Source of the DNA: Clostridiales bacterium
GTDB taxonomy: Bacteria; Bacillota; Clostridia; Oscillospirales; JAAYOS01
Assembly (NCBI GenBank): GCA_012520195.1
Contig: JAAYOS010000131.1
Coordinates: 1-37,655, forward strand
DNA: 37,655 nt
Direction of reading: 5' to 3'
The position numbers and the translations under genes are program-made. The notes under the pieces are model-generated. The model was not told where the DNA came from. It did no database searches and saw nothing but the letters and a program-made list of their open reading frames with translations. This document shows positions 18,037 to 26,883 of the stretch, in pieces; within the stretch, counting starts at the first letter, position 1; each line of letters begins with the position of its first letter.

Positions 18037-19461
18037 TTATGCGTTAATTTTGATTGGGAGCCTGACAGTTACTACTGTACCGGTATCCGGCGCGTTCTCA
18101 ATGACTATCTGACCATTATGAGCAAGTACAACCTCGTTAGCAATTGCCAGTCCGATTCCACTGCCACGCGACTGAGATGAACCCTTGTAGAATTTCTGCT
18201 TTATGAAGGTCAGATCCTCCTCAGGTATGCCTGGTCCATAATCCCTGATTCTGATTATGACATACTCCTTGTCGTAACTGATTGAGGTGTCAATCTCACC
18301 ACCAGAACCGCCATGCTTTGCCGCATTGTCGATCAGATTGAAGAATACCTGCTTTAGCCTGCCTCTGTCACCGGTGATTTCAGGGATATCATCTTCAAAG
18401 GAGTAATTCAGCACGATGCCTTCTTTTCTGAGACTGTCCATATACATATAGACCACTTCTTCGAAGTCTGTGGAGATATCTATCCTCTCCATCCTCATCT
18501 TGATCCTGCCGCTGTCGAGCATCGTAAATTCCAGGAGATCCTCAACAAGCTTCATCAGGCGCTTAGCTTCCTTCATTATTATTTCTACGCCCTTTTTCAT
18601 CTCAACAGGATCATCCATATAAAGAAGCGTCTCACCCCATCCGGAGATTGCTGTAAGTGGCGTTCTGATTTCATGTGAGACCGAGGAAACAAAGTCGTTT
18701 TTCATCTTCTCCGCATTTCGAATCTCAAGAGAAAGGTTGTTGATTGTGTCGCAGAGCTCGCCGATTTCATCATTAAACTCCTTATCGATGGTGACCCCAT
18801 AGCTCCCTGCCGCAATCAACTTTGCAATTTTATTCATTTCCCGTACAGGGTTTACGATTGAGCGGACAAAATAGAGATTTGAGAGAATAACGAGTAGAAT
18901 GATTAGAAGACCGACAGAAAACGCAAATAGTATCAGAATAAAGACCTGGCGGTCAATAAGTTTCAGGCTTGTCACATAGCGCACCGCACCAATGACCTGA
19001 TTATTAGAAAAAAGGAGTGGTGCAGATACTCCCATAACCCTCTCACCTGTCGTCTGATCTATACCAATCCAAGACGAAAGGGTACCCCCTCTTAGGGCTC
19101 CGTTTATATCTGGTGTGTTAGGTGTACTGCCGGCAACTAGTCCAGACGTAGACACGTCAACGCGTCCCGATGAGTTGATAAACTGCATCTCAAGATGGTT
19201 CTTTTCATCAAAACGCTCAGCATACTGATAAGCACTCGTGTAGTAATCGGTATAGCTCAAATTCAGATAGCTGTTAAAGAAACGCGCAGTTCCCTGCGCT
19301 CTCTGTTCAAGTGAGGATAGCACATTCGTGTAGTAGTAGTTCGAAATATAAATCGAAAAAAAAGCAATCACCACAAACAGTACGCCAACAACAATACCGA
19401 GACTGTTGCTGATCCACCGGTTCTTGATTCCTCTCATACTGGTCCTGCCGGATAATCTCAT
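18037..19461 (-). CDS. Two-component sensor histidine kinase
   Basis: This 474-residue membrane kinase has a transmembrane segment near residues 19-40, an extracytoplasmic sensor domain of about 125 residues, and a second transmembrane segment near 167-190. HAMP, HisKA and HATPase domains follow. The phospho-accepting His is in SHEIRTPLTAISGWGE (about H263). The ATP-binding boxes NLIDNAAKHGG, DYGPGIPEED and GSGIGLAIANEV are intact. I use ATG 19459-19461; a TTG six codons earlier and an ATG eight codons later are alternatives. It is the third gene of an operon, 23 nt after its response regulator. The signal is unknown; the co-transcribed lipoprotein may sense or deliver it. Confidence 0.93.
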   Translation of the reverse strand: MRLSGRTSMRGIKNRWISNSLGIVVGVLFVVIAFFSIYISNYYYTNVLSSLEQRAQGTARFFNSYLNLSYTDYYTSAYQYAERFDEKNHLEMQFINSSGRVDVSTSGLVAGSTPNTPDINGALRGGTLSSWIGIDQTTGERVMGVSAPLLFSNNQVIGAVRYVTSLKLIDRQVFILILFAFSVGLLIILLVILSNLYFVRSIVNPVREMNKIAKLIAAGSYGVTIDKEFNDEIGELCDTINNLSLEIRNAEKMKNDFVSSVSHEIRTPLTAISGWGETLLYMDDPVEMKKGVEIIMKEAKRLMKLVEDLLEFTMLDSGRIKMRMERIDISTDFEEVVYMYMDSLRKEGIVLNYSFEDDIPEITGDRGRLKQVFFNLIDNAAKHGGSGGEIDTSISYDKEYVIIRIRDYGPGIPEEDLTFIKQKFYKGSSQSRGSGIGLAIANEVVLAHNGQIVIENAPDTGTVVTVRLPIKINA

Positions 19462-19484
19462 AGCCCTATAACACTCCAAACAAA

Positions 19485-20171
19485 CTACTTACCCCATTTA
19501 TATCCAAAACCCCAAACGGTAGTAATGAACTCCGGATTTGTCGGATCTTCTTCAATCTTCATACGGAGGCGACGGATGTTCACATCAACAATTTTCAGGT
19601 CACTGAAGTAGTCCTTTCCCCATACCTGATTCAAGATTTCCTCCCTCGAAAGAGCGCGGTCATGATTTTCCATGAACAGCTTCATGATGGAAAACTCAAC
19701 CTGCGTCAGTCTGATCCTATCGCCGTTCTTATCCAAAGTCCGGTTTTTAACATTCAAGTGAAAGGGTCCGTTTATCAGTTCATCTGCGGTTTTTTTCTCT
19801 TCAGCACCGACACGGCGACAAAGTGCATCGATCCTTGCTACAAGCTCGGTAGGAGAGAACGGTTTTGTCATGTAGTCATCTGCTCCCGTCATGAGGCCCG
19901 TAACCTTGTCTACCTCCTGTGTCTTTGCAGTAAGCATTATTATTCCGATTTTGGAGTTATTCGAACGTATCCTTCTGCACACCTCAAATCCGTCCATATC
20001 GGGAAGCATTATATCGAGAAGGGCAACAGAGACATCCGGGTTCTCAAGCAGAATTTCGAGAGCCTGATTACCGGTCTCAGCTTCCAAGACCTCATAACCT
20101 GCACGCTGTAAGTTTATAACGACAAATCCGCGAATACTCGCCTCGTCCTCTAAAACAAGAATTTTTCTCAT
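19485..20171 (-). CDS. OmpR/PhoB-family response regulator
   Basis: This 228-residue regulator has a receiver domain (acidic pocket LEDE, phospho-acceptor D53 in LLDIMLPDMDG, conserved TAK and KPF) followed by a winged-helix DNA-binding domain ending in TTVWGFGYKW. The ATG at 20169-20171 overlaps the stop of the upstream lipoprotein gene (ATGA) and has GGGGAG 9 nt upstream, so translation is coupled. The cognate kinase gene follows directly. Target promoters cannot be named. Confidence 0.94.
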   Translation of the reverse strand: MRKILVLEDEASIRGFVVINLQRAGYEVLEAETGNQALEILLENPDVSVALLDIMLPDMDGFEVCRRIRSNNSKIGIIMLTAKTQEVDKVTGLMTGADDYMTKPFSPTELVARIDALCRRVGAEEKKTADELINGPFHLNVKNRTLDKNGDRIRLTQVEFSIMKLFMENHDRALSREEILNQVWGKDYFSDLKIVDVNIRRLRMKIEEDPTNPEFITTVWGFGYKWGK

Positions 20172-21550
20172 CGACTCAACTCCCCGGTTAACCATTCTGT
20201 CTGTATCAGTCTAAATGACTTTATTACATCCTCCTCCGAGATTGCGAATGCCGACATCTCCGGTGGCAGCTCAGCGAGATATGCTGCAAATATTGTATCT
20301 CTTCTCGAGCTCTTGGTCTGCTCTGTGTTAATTCGGAATCTTCCGGGCAACCTGCTGCGGTCTTCTTTGTTGTCGCCGGTAAGTGTATAGATAGAAAGCA
20401 CATCGACAGGTACTTCCTTACCCTCCGGCATAATCGAAAACACTATGGTGCGCTCACCACTTAGATAATCGCGTCGGTCTATACAGATGTTACGAGTCCA
20501 CGTGTCGGGAAGTATGAAGTACCACCCATCAGCGTTATTGTGATAGGTCTGCATGACCTCGGTTACACGACCATAGAGGTTATAGTTTCGCCAAACGATT
20601 TTCCTAAAAGTCTCCGACGAGTTTTGCGTCGCGTAAGGTTCTAGTGTCTCAACCATTGGCAGATCGAATATTTTGTCCCCGTTAATATCTGTTCCGAAGA
20701 TTGTATATTGCTTTACCTCCTCAACGCTCAGCCCCATCTCCTCATTCATCGAGATATTGACAAACTTGTCGTTTCGATAAGCACAAATATCTGTAAGGAT
20801 GTCGGTCTTGTTATGCTGTGAGGATATGAATACTGCAGGTTTCATGCCGCTGAGGTATCCCGTCTTGATTCGCAGGATGGATTCGGAGCCGGTTGAAAGT
20901 GATACGTAATCCGACAGAAGCATAGCTTTATCACTCTCGGAAAAACTATATACCTCGACAACACCCGATAAATCAACCAAATCGTGGCGGGCTATAACAA
21001 GCTCATTTACACCGTCATCGTCCATATCAAAAAGAGTCAGACCTGTGTATGTAGTAGATAGCATCTCAAAAAAGCCGTCATCACTAACGGAATAAACCGA
21101 AATGGCGTTTGGCAGACCAGGACCTAGTGAGCGTCCAACCAGTATTTCGCTGACACCGTCACTATTGAAATCGTAGTAAGAGACTGTATCGAAGGTGAAG
21201 CCCTCACCCTCTACAGCCATCTTTAACTCATATTTTCCGTTCTTCTGAACAAAAAGGCACAGCTTTAGCGGCTTTTCGGAAGCTGTCCTCATGAAAACAA
21301 TGGCCTCTTTGTTCCCGTCTCTATCAAGATCCTCAAGCTGAATCGACTGTCTTCGGGAGCCGGAAACAGGAGCTGCATACTCACCGTCTGTACCGAGTGC
21401 CTTGTCTATCTCATCCTGGAGCTGCTCATACTCACTTGCAATCTCAGGTACAGCAAGAAATTCGCCAGTGTTGAGGCTCGAAATGCCACATCCGAAAAGA
21501 GGCAAAAGAGTTATCAAAAACAAAAAAAGTGCCGACTTTTGTCTATTCAT
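20168..21550 (-). CDS. Predicted lipoprotein with FG-GAP/VCBS-like Asp-rich repeats
   Basis: This is a 460-residue exported protein of unknown function. It has a basic N-terminus, a hydrophobic stretch and a lipobox-like LFGC (Phe at -2 is unusual). Repeats with Asp-rich, calcium-loop-like turns follow: DLDRDGNKEA, DFNSDGVSEI, DMDDDGVNEL and DINGDKIFDL, as in beta-propeller FG-GAP/VCBS proteins. I prefer ATG 21548-21550 because the promoter at 21584-21612 puts the transcript start near 21577, and AAAAGGA lies just upstream of this ATG. A TTG at 21568 would be almost leaderless. The gene heads an operon with the response regulator and kinase, suggesting a role as sensor accessory or cell-surface monitor. 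Confidence 0.8.
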   Translation of the reverse strand: MNRQKSALFLFLITLLPLFGCGISSLNTGEFLAVPEIASEYEQLQDEIDKALGTDGEYAAPVSGSRRQSIQLEDLDRDGNKEAIVFMRTASEKPLKLCLFVQKNGKYELKMAVEGEGFTFDTVSYYDFNSDGVSEILVGRSLGPGLPNAISVYSVSDDGFFEMLSTTYTGLTLFDMDDDGVNELVIARHDLVDLSGVVEVYSFSESDKAMLLSDYVSLSTGSESILRIKTGYLSGMKPAVFISSQHNKTDILTDICAYRNDKFVNISMNEEMGLSVEEVKQYTIFGTDINGDKIFDLPMVETLEPYATQNSSETFRKIVWRNYNLYGRVTEVMQTYHNNADGWYFILPDTWTRNICIDRRDYLSGERTIVFSIMPEGKEVPVDVLSIYTLTGDNKEDRSRLPGRFRINTEQTKSSRRDTIFAAYLAELPPEMSAFAISEEDVIKSFRLIQTEWLTGELSR

Positions 21551-21583
21551 AGTCCTTTTCCATCTCAAGAGAAGTTCCTTGAT

Positions 21584-21612
21584 ATTGTATCATAAAATGG
21601 GTACAGTGTAAA
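21584..21612 (-). promoter_or_regulatory. Sigma-A-type promoter of the lipoprotein/two-component operon
   Basis: On the minus strand TTTACA (21607-21612) is followed after 17 nt by TACAAT (21584-21589). Both elements match consensus at 5/6. It lies between the spoIIA terminator and the lipoprotein start. Confidence 0.7.
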
Positions 21613-21617
21613 CCGAC

Positions 21618-21653
21618 AAAAAAGCGCAACAAAGGCCTCAAGACCTTATGCGC
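21618..21653 (-). terminator. Intrinsic terminator of the spoIIA operon
   Basis: On the minus strand GCGCA, then AAGG, a loop, CCTT and TGCGC form an interrupted stem, directly followed by TTTTTT (21618-21623). It lies about 50 nt after the sigF stop and before the next promoter. Confidence 0.8.
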
Positions 21654-21703
21654 GCTGAAGCTAATCTATACTTTCCGATATACGGTAACCGTCTCTGTAT
21701 TAC

Positions 21704-22417
21704 TCAGGCTATCGCTTTTCTTAAGAACTCAATAGCCTTTTTTTCCATTCTCGAAACCTGTACCTGGGAGACTCCTAGCACCTTTGCAGTCTTATCCTGA
21801 GTCATCCCTCTATAGAAGCGGAGTAAAATAAGCATCTGCTCTTTTTCTGATAGCATCGATATGGCCTCCCTCAGCGCAATGCTCTCCACAACATCGTCCT
21901 CCATGCCATCGACCCCGAGTGCGCTTTCAAGTGTGAAGCCCCCCTCGCTGTTTTCCCGCTGTAGCGAGTCGGGGGTCTCTGTCGCAGTTTCGGCTGTTGC
22001 TATATCCTCCGGCGTGAAGCCGGTCTCTTCGGCTAGCTCGGATAAAAGTGGCTCCCGGCCCAACTGCTGATTGAGACGTTCTCTAGCATGTCTAATCGCA
22101 TTTGCCCTCTCCTTTATGCTGCGGCTAACCTTTATAGATCCGTCATCACGTAGAAACCTTCTAATCTCTCCGCCTATCTTTGGTACGGCATAGGTAGAGA
22201 ACCGGGTCCCATAACTTTCGTCATAACCCTCTATGGCCTTTAGAAATCCCAAACAGCCAAGCTGGTACAGATCATCTGCCTCAACTCCCCGGCCGAAAAA
22301 GCGCCTGGCAACACTCCAGATAAGTCCGGAGTTTTCCTTTACCAGTCTTTCGGACGCTTCCCTGTCGCCCCTTTTTGCCTCTCGAATTAGTTGTGTCGTC
22401 TGATCAATCTTACTCAT
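21704..22417 (-). CDS. sigF: Forespore RNA polymerase sigma factor SigF (SpoIIAC)
   Basis: This 237-residue sigma-70 family factor has region 2 (DDLYQLGCLGFLKAIEGYD, then RFSTYAVPKIGGEIRRFLRDD), a region 3 segment KVSRSIKERANAIRHARERL typical of sigma F/B/G, and a region 4 helix-turn-helix (MTQDKTAKVLGVSQVQVSRME). It directs early forespore transcription after septation. It is the last gene of spoIIA, 7 nt after spoIIAB, and an intrinsic terminator follows. Operon context separates it from sigG, which would not sit behind spoIIAA and spoIIAB. Confidence 0.96.
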   Translation of the reverse strand: MSKIDQTTQLIREAKRGDREASERLVKENSGLIWSVARRFFGRGVEADDLYQLGCLGFLKAIEGYDESYGTRFSTYAVPKIGGEIRRFLRDDGSIKVSRSIKERANAIRHARERLNQQLGREPLLSELAEETGFTPEDIATAETATETPDSLQRENSEGGFTLESALGVDGMEDDVVESIALREAISMLSEKEQMLILLRFYRGMTQDKTAKVLGVSQVQVSRMEKKAIEFLRKAIA

Positions 22418-22424
22418 ATATTAC

Positions 22425-22889
22425 TCACTTGTCCGACCTTACCGACCCCTTCTGGGCTATTTTCTTAAGCATTCGTACTGTGGTTCCGGTCCCCACCTTT
22501 GACCGGACATAGAGTTTATCCATGAAACTTTCCATTATCGTAAACCCCATTCCAGCGCGGTCATCGTTGCCTGTCGTAAACATTGGCTTTCTAGCCATCC
22601 TTACATCTTCTATACCTATTCCGCGGTCGCGTATCGTGATCTCGATTAGACCACCTTCAAATATGCGGCATTTTATATGAACAACTCCGATGCTTTCAGG
22701 GTATGCGTGGACAATACAGTTGGTAACAGCCTCGCTTACAGCAGTCTTTATGTCATTTAGCTCATCGAGTGTAGGATCTAGCTGTGCCGCAAATCCTGCC
22801 ACTGCGGCCCTAGCAAACCCCTCGTTTATTGAGCGACCAGTAAACTCAAGCTTCATTTCGTTAACAGGATGTCTTTTATATATGTTCAT
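22425..22889 (-). CDS. spoIIAB: Anti-sigma F factor and serine kinase SpoIIAB
   Basis: This 154-residue GHKL-type kinase binds and inhibits sigma F and phosphorylates SpoIIAA. The ATP-binding residues are in VSEAVTNCIVHAYP (N-box), RDRGIGIEDV and GMGFTIMESFMD. The conserved N-terminal NEMKLEFTGRSINEGFAR is also present. ATG has GAGGGA about 6 nt upstream. The gene lies between spoIIAA and sigF. Length is slightly above usual because of a charged C-terminal tail. Confidence 0.96.
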   Translation of the reverse strand: MNIYKRHPVNEMKLEFTGRSINEGFARAAVAGFAAQLDPTLDELNDIKTAVSEAVTNCIVHAYPESIGVVHIKCRIFEGGLIEITIRDRGIGIEDVRMARKPMFTTGNDDRAGMGFTIMESFMDKLYVRSKVGTGTTVRMLKKIAQKGSVRSDK

Positions 22890-22903
22890 ATGTATCCCTC
22901 TCT

Positions 22904-23209
22904 CTAACTAAACGTTACAATGCGCTCTAGTCCGGCAATTCTGAATATCTTCATCACACCGGGCGGAGTATCCTTTACAACGACCCTACCCCCTACTTCT
23001 GACATCTTTCTATAGAGACCAAGAACGACTGCGATGCCCGAGCTATCCATAAAAGTGACTTGGGACATATCAAGGATGCATATAGTAGGAACAAACTCAT
23101 CTGCAGCATCGGCAATCTCCTTCAGGGCACCTTTAGCGGCATGGTGGTCGAGCTCACCAGAAAGTTTTATTACCAAACCGTCCTCTGTTTCCCTGATTTT
23201 TATTTTCAT
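22904..23209 (-). CDS. spoIIAA: Anti-sigma F factor antagonist SpoIIAA
   Basis: This 101-residue STAS-domain protein, when unphosphorylated, releases sigma F from SpoIIAB. The GELDHHAA and FMDSSGIAVVLG motifs are present; the latter carries the Ser phosphorylated by SpoIIAB. ATG 23207-23209 is chosen on family length and GGAGGA 10 nt upstream. It is the first gene of spoIIA. Its ribosome site begins directly after the U-run of a strong hairpin, which is unusual (see the hairpin entry). Confidence 0.95.
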   Translation of the reverse strand: MKIKIRETEDGLVIKLSGELDHHAAKGALKEIADAADEFVPTICILDMSQVTFMDSSGIAVVLGLYRKMSEVGGRVVVKDTPPGVMKIFRIAGLERIVTFS

Positions 23210-23224
23210 ATATAACCGTCCTCC

Positions 23225-23264
23225 AAAAAATACCGTCTGCGGAAGCATGTCCGCAGACGGTATT
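23225..23264 (-). terminator. Strong intrinsic terminator-like hairpin between argS and spoIIAA
   Basis: A perfect stem of about 15 bp (arms 23229-23243 and 23250-23264, core ATACCGTCTGCGG) with a 6-nt loop is followed on the minus strand by TTTTTT (23225-23230). It lies about 90 nt after the argS stop, so it is well placed to end argS transcription. The U-run touches the GGAGG of spoIIAA, so it is also a possible attenuator or 5' stem-loop of spoIIA. Confidence 0.85.
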
Positions 23265-23355
23265 CTATCATATTTATCATGTCGAGATTTGCTGAACTCT
23301 CTTGCTAAATGAATTCTTATCCAGTCTATACCTTACTTTACCTGTATTCGCCCTC

Positions 23356-25086
23356 TTACATAGCACTCACTGTCTCTATGCCCAGAACATCCAAGGTTTG
23401 CTCGAGCATCTTTTCGGTGATCTTACAAAGTGCTATCCATGTGCTGCGCTTCTGAACATCCGGTTCATCAATTATCCGACAGGACCCGTAGAAGACGTTA
23501 AATGAGTTTGCAAGCTCAAATAGAGCATCGCAGATGTAGTTTGGTAGCTTCTCCTCGTATGTTTGGTGGTATGCGTTTGCCAACATCTCCATCTTTAGAA
23601 GTATGTTTCTCTCAAGATCGGAGGTTACCTTTACACCTTCAATATCAATGTCAGTGGAGTCGCCCAGCTTTGCAAATATTGAGCGAATTCTCACTAGTGT
23701 GTAAAGCAGATATGACCCTGTTTTACCGTCAAACTGAAGGAACTTGTCAATATCAAAAATGTAGTTGCGTGTCCTATTACACATGAGGTCGCCATACTTC
23801 AGTGCAGCAACACCTACTTTGCGGGCAGCATCTTTATCAGCACTTTTTGCGCCGTCCGAAAGTAGCTTTTCGGCAGCCTCTGTAACAAGTGAGATCAGAT
23901 CCTTCAGCTGCATTGTGCCGCCTTCCCTCGTCTTGAAAGGCTTTCCGTCCTTCCCATTTACGGTGCCAAAGGGATAGTGGGCAAGCTTCGTCTTCTCTTT
24001 GACAAGTCCGGTTTTACGCGCTGCTCTGAAGACCTGCTCAAAGTGGAGGGCCTGCCTTGCGTCAGTAAAGTACCACATCTCATCAGGATTATACTCTTCC
24101 ATACGCTGCTTGATAGTCGCCAGATCGGTGCTGTGGTAAAGGTGTGCACCGCTGCTCTTACGTAGCATTACTGGTGGCATCGGCTTATCGTCATCCGGCA
24201 TAGTGACATCCATTATAAGTGCACCGTCACTTTCCTCGGTGAGCCCGAGGGCTGTAAAGTTGTCAATCATCGGATTTACATAGTCACGACATGTGCTCTC
24301 GCCATACCATAGATCAAACTCTACGTTTAGCTTTTCGTAATCGGCCTTTATATCTGCAATAGAAACTGCGACTATGTCCTCCCATATATCGAAGTAGCCC
24401 TTTTCCTTATTCTGCAACTTGTAAGTGATTTGCTGTGCAAGCTCCTCAAAGTCAGCATCGACCTTTGAGCGTGCACTAGCCTCAGGATAAATGAGGTTGA
24501 GATCATCCACAGTAAACTGCGGCTTCTCCGGCTTATTGCCCTCAAAATAGTCCGAAAGATCATATTTTTCGGCAAGACCTGCAATAACAAGCCCCATCTG
24601 CAATCCCCAGTCGCCTAGGTGAATATCACCTAATACTTCGCATCCCAGAAAACGCGCAAGTCTCTTCATACTTTCGCCGATCACTGCGCTTCTCATATGA
24701 CCGACATGGAGTGGTTTGGCAACATTAGGGCCGCCATAATCTATGATAATTTTGGGCGCATTTTCCAAGATATCCACACCGCATCGCGGATCTTTATGCA
24801 GATCTTTCAATGTCTGTGTAAAACCGAAATCGTTTACACTTATGTTCAAGAACCCCGGTGCTACCGCCTCGGCTGTTGCGTAGTCAACAACCTTGTTAAA
24901 CTCCTCCGCAAGGCTCGCCGCTATATCCAGGGGCTTCTTACGCAGCGCTTTAGCAAGCCTAAATGAGGAGTTCGACTGGTAATGGCAGAGGTCCGGTCTG
25001 TCAGAGAAGGAGACAAACATCTCCTCTACCGGGTAATCCAGGTGTTCAAAGCACTTCCTCAAATCCGTTCTTATCTGTTTTATCAA
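23356..25086 (-). CDS. argS: Arginine--tRNA ligase
   Basis: This 576-residue class I synthetase has an N-terminal Add1-like domain, the HIGH motif as HVGHMRS after GPNVAKPL, the KPFKTREGGTMQL region in place of a canonical KMSKS, and the C-terminal DALRPS-type anticodon domain (NYICDALFELANSFNVFY). The start is TTG at 25084-25086 with GGAG about 9 nt upstream; no suitable ATG lies near. A promoter sits 80-110 nt upstream and the hairpin at 23225-23264 ends the transcript. Confidence 0.96.
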   Translation of the reverse strand: MIKQIRTDLRKCFEHLDYPVEEMFVSFSDRPDLCHYQSNSSFRLAKALRKKPLDIAASLAEEFNKVVDYATAEAVAPGFLNISVNDFGFTQTLKDLHKDPRCGVDILENAPKIIIDYGGPNVAKPLHVGHMRSAVIGESMKRLARFLGCEVLGDIHLGDWGLQMGLVIAGLAEKYDLSDYFEGNKPEKPQFTVDDLNLIYPEASARSKVDADFEELAQQITYKLQNKEKGYFDIWEDIVAVSIADIKADYEKLNVEFDLWYGESTCRDYVNPMIDNFTALGLTEESDGALIMDVTMPDDDKPMPPVMLRKSSGAHLYHSTDLATIKQRMEEYNPDEMWYFTDARQALHFEQVFRAARKTGLVKEKTKLAHYPFGTVNGKDGKPFKTREGGTMQLKDLISLVTEAAEKLLSDGAKSADKDAARKVGVAALKYGDLMCNRTRNYIFDIDKFLQFDGKTGSYLLYTLVRIRSIFAKLGDSTDIDIEGVKVTSDLERNILLKMEMLANAYHQTYEEKLPNYICDALFELANSFNVFYGSCRIIDEPDVQKRSTWIALCKITEKMLEQTLDVLGIETVSAM

Positions 25087-25167
25087 ATACTATCACTCCA
25101 GTATATCGCTATGCATAAGCCATTTCTGTACAATATCTGTCATTTATAAGCCTTAATATAGAGAATC

Positions 25168-25196
25168 ATATTATCACTCGGAGCCTTTTTCGTCAA
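25168..25196 (-). promoter_or_regulatory. Candidate sigma-A promoter of argS
   Basis: On the minus strand TTGACG (25191-25196) is followed after 17 nt by TAATAT (25168-25173). It lies in the 158-nt spacer between the ABC-F gene and argS. No T-box sequence is visible in the resulting leader of about 75 nt. Confidence 0.55.
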
Positions 25197-25244
25197 TAGG
25201 GCTGGTCATTTAGAGATCAAACCCTCTCCTTTTGAGGCCGCTAA

Positions 25245-26780
25245 TTAGCAGAGGAAGAGACCATTAGGTGTAAGGCGATATACCTTTTCACACACCTCAG
25301 CCAAGTATTTGCGATCGTGTGACACACTTATAATTGCCCCACGGTATGCGATGAGTATTTGTCTTATAACTGGGTTCGACAGTGGGCTAAAATTACGTGT
25401 GGGCTCGTCGAGTATCAGTACATTACATTCCTTCAAAATCATGTCGATAAAGAACAGCTTTGCCTTTTGACCACCTGAAAGCTCTCCTATTCTACCAGTC
25501 ATCTCCTCATGGGTGTACTTCATGCTGCCCAAGAGAGTTCTAGCCTCGGTGATGCTTTCCTTTGAGCTGTCTGCTGCAAGAAGCTCAACCGGTGTTAAAT
25601 CTGCGTCTAGTACCTCATCATAGTTTTGAGGCATGTAGGCCACCTTGATGTCTGTTCTGTTCAAGAGTTCATCTGCAATCAGGCGAAGGAGGGTTGTCTT
25701 TCCGCTACCGTTATTTCCAACTATGCCGATGCTTTCGGGTCCAATTACCGAGAGCTTTATGTCTGAAGCAAGTAGGATATTCTCGTCACCTACTCTTAAG
25801 TGATCGAGCTCAAAGTCCAGAACACGTTTGGATGCTGGCAGAGATATATTATCGCCAAAGGAGACTAGAATAGCGTCCTCCGATTCGGGCATCTCAGTAA
25901 ATTGATCCTTCTCCCTATCAAAGCGCTTTTCCATGGATTTTAATGTATGGATCTTCTTTTTTAACAGTCGCCCACCGCTTGGGTCACCCCGAGAGATGGT
26001 GTTCTGTCTACTCTCTACCTTACTGTATATCTGCCTCCACCGCTCCATCTTTGCCTTATAGTCTGCTCTCTCGCTCCGTGCTATCTGCTCCTGACGAACA
26101 AAAGCATCACTCCTCGTCTGAATATAGGTCAGGTAGTCCGTCTTTTTTACGGTACTGCGTGGCACCGCCTTTTTACGCAGTTGCTCGAGATGGATAATCT
26201 TGTTTGCTGTGTTTTCGAGTAGGGTCTCGTCATGGGATATATACAGTAACGGCAGTTTGCAGTTCTGAATAAAGGATTCGATCCATGCTATAGTGTCTAA
26301 ATCTAAATCATTCGTGGGCTCATCTAGCAACAGAATATCCGGCGAACTCATCAGAATCCTCGCAAGTTGAAGCTTTACCTTTTCGCCACCGGACAGTGTG
26401 TTGACCCTTCTATCCTCATAGAATAGTCCGGGATCCAATCCCAGTTCTGAAAAAACCTTGGCATAGGTACTGTGAATGACTGAATCGTCATGAGAGTATT
26501 TAAGAAAATATTGGTAGACAGAAAGCTCTCTGTCATCGGCATTCAGTTCCTGCTCAAGATACCCGGTAATCGCATTATTCTTGATTATCTCACCCGACCA
26601 TGAGCAATAGTCTTCAATTAGTGCCGGATCATGGATCAGCTTAAGCAGAGTGCTTTTACCGTTTCCCTCTTCACCGATTATCGCAGCTTTATCGCCCTCA
26701 TTTACTGTAAATGAGAGACCCCTTATAAGCTCCCTGCCATCTCTATTCATCGTAATGCTTATGTTCTTAATATCTAGCAT
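25245..26780 (-). CDS. ABC-F family ATPase (ribosome-protection/translation type)
   Basis: This 511-residue soluble protein has two ABC domains and no membrane segment. Domain 1 has Walker A GEEGNGKS (36-43), signature LSGGEKVKLQLAR and LLLDEPTNDLD. A charged linker follows. Domain 2 has GNNGSGKT near 354-361, signature LSGGQKAKLFF and LILDEPTRNFSPLSN, an unusual D-loop. ABC-F proteins act on the ribosome; some protect it from antibiotics. I use ATG 26778-26780 with GGAG 8 nt upstream; an in-frame extension to 26909 runs through the terminator hairpin and is rejected. The long leader with an ORF pair and terminator suggests attenuation, as known for resistance ABC-F genes. The drug class cannot be assigned. 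Confidence 0.9.
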   Translation of the reverse strand: MLDIKNISITMNRDGRELIRGLSFTVNEGDKAAIIGEEGNGKSTLLKLIHDPALIEDYCSWSGEIIKNNAITGYLEQELNADDRELSVYQYFLKYSHDDSVIHSTYAKVFSELGLDPGLFYEDRRVNTLSGGEKVKLQLARILMSSPDILLLDEPTNDLDLDTIAWIESFIQNCKLPLLYISHDETLLENTANKIIHLEQLRKKAVPRSTVKKTDYLTYIQTRSDAFVRQEQIARSERADYKAKMERWRQIYSKVESRQNTISRGDPSGGRLLKKKIHTLKSMEKRFDREKDQFTEMPESEDAILVSFGDNISLPASKRVLDFELDHLRVGDENILLASDIKLSVIGPESIGIVGNNGSGKTTLLRLIADELLNRTDIKVAYMPQNYDEVLDADLTPVELLAADSSKESITEARTLLGSMKYTHEEMTGRIGELSGGQKAKLFFIDMILKECNVLILDEPTRNFSPLSNPVIRQILIAYRGAIISVSHDRKYLAEVCEKVYRLTPNGLFLC

Positions 26781-26848
26781 AATGTATACTCCTCTCAAGA
26801 TCTGATTCCGAGGTATATTTACTAGGCTCCTTCTAGAAATTTCCATCG

Positions 26849-26883
26849 AAAAAAATAATACGCCGCTGTTAATCAGCGACGTA
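26849..26883 (-). terminator. Intrinsic terminator/attenuator in the ABC-F leader
   Basis: On the minus strand TACGTCGCTG (26883-26874), loop ATTAA and CAGCGGCGTA form a 10-bp stem with one G-T pair, followed by TTATTTTTTT. It ends about 70 nt before the ABC-F start codon. Because it lies inside the leader, it should reduce expression unless its stem is disrupted. Confidence 0.8.

Noticed and set aside
23265-23355. Sigma-H promoter for spoIIA
   Set aside because: ACAGGTAAA resembles a sigma-H -35, but the nearest GAAT-type -10 is 17 nt away instead of 11-12, so I do not claim it.
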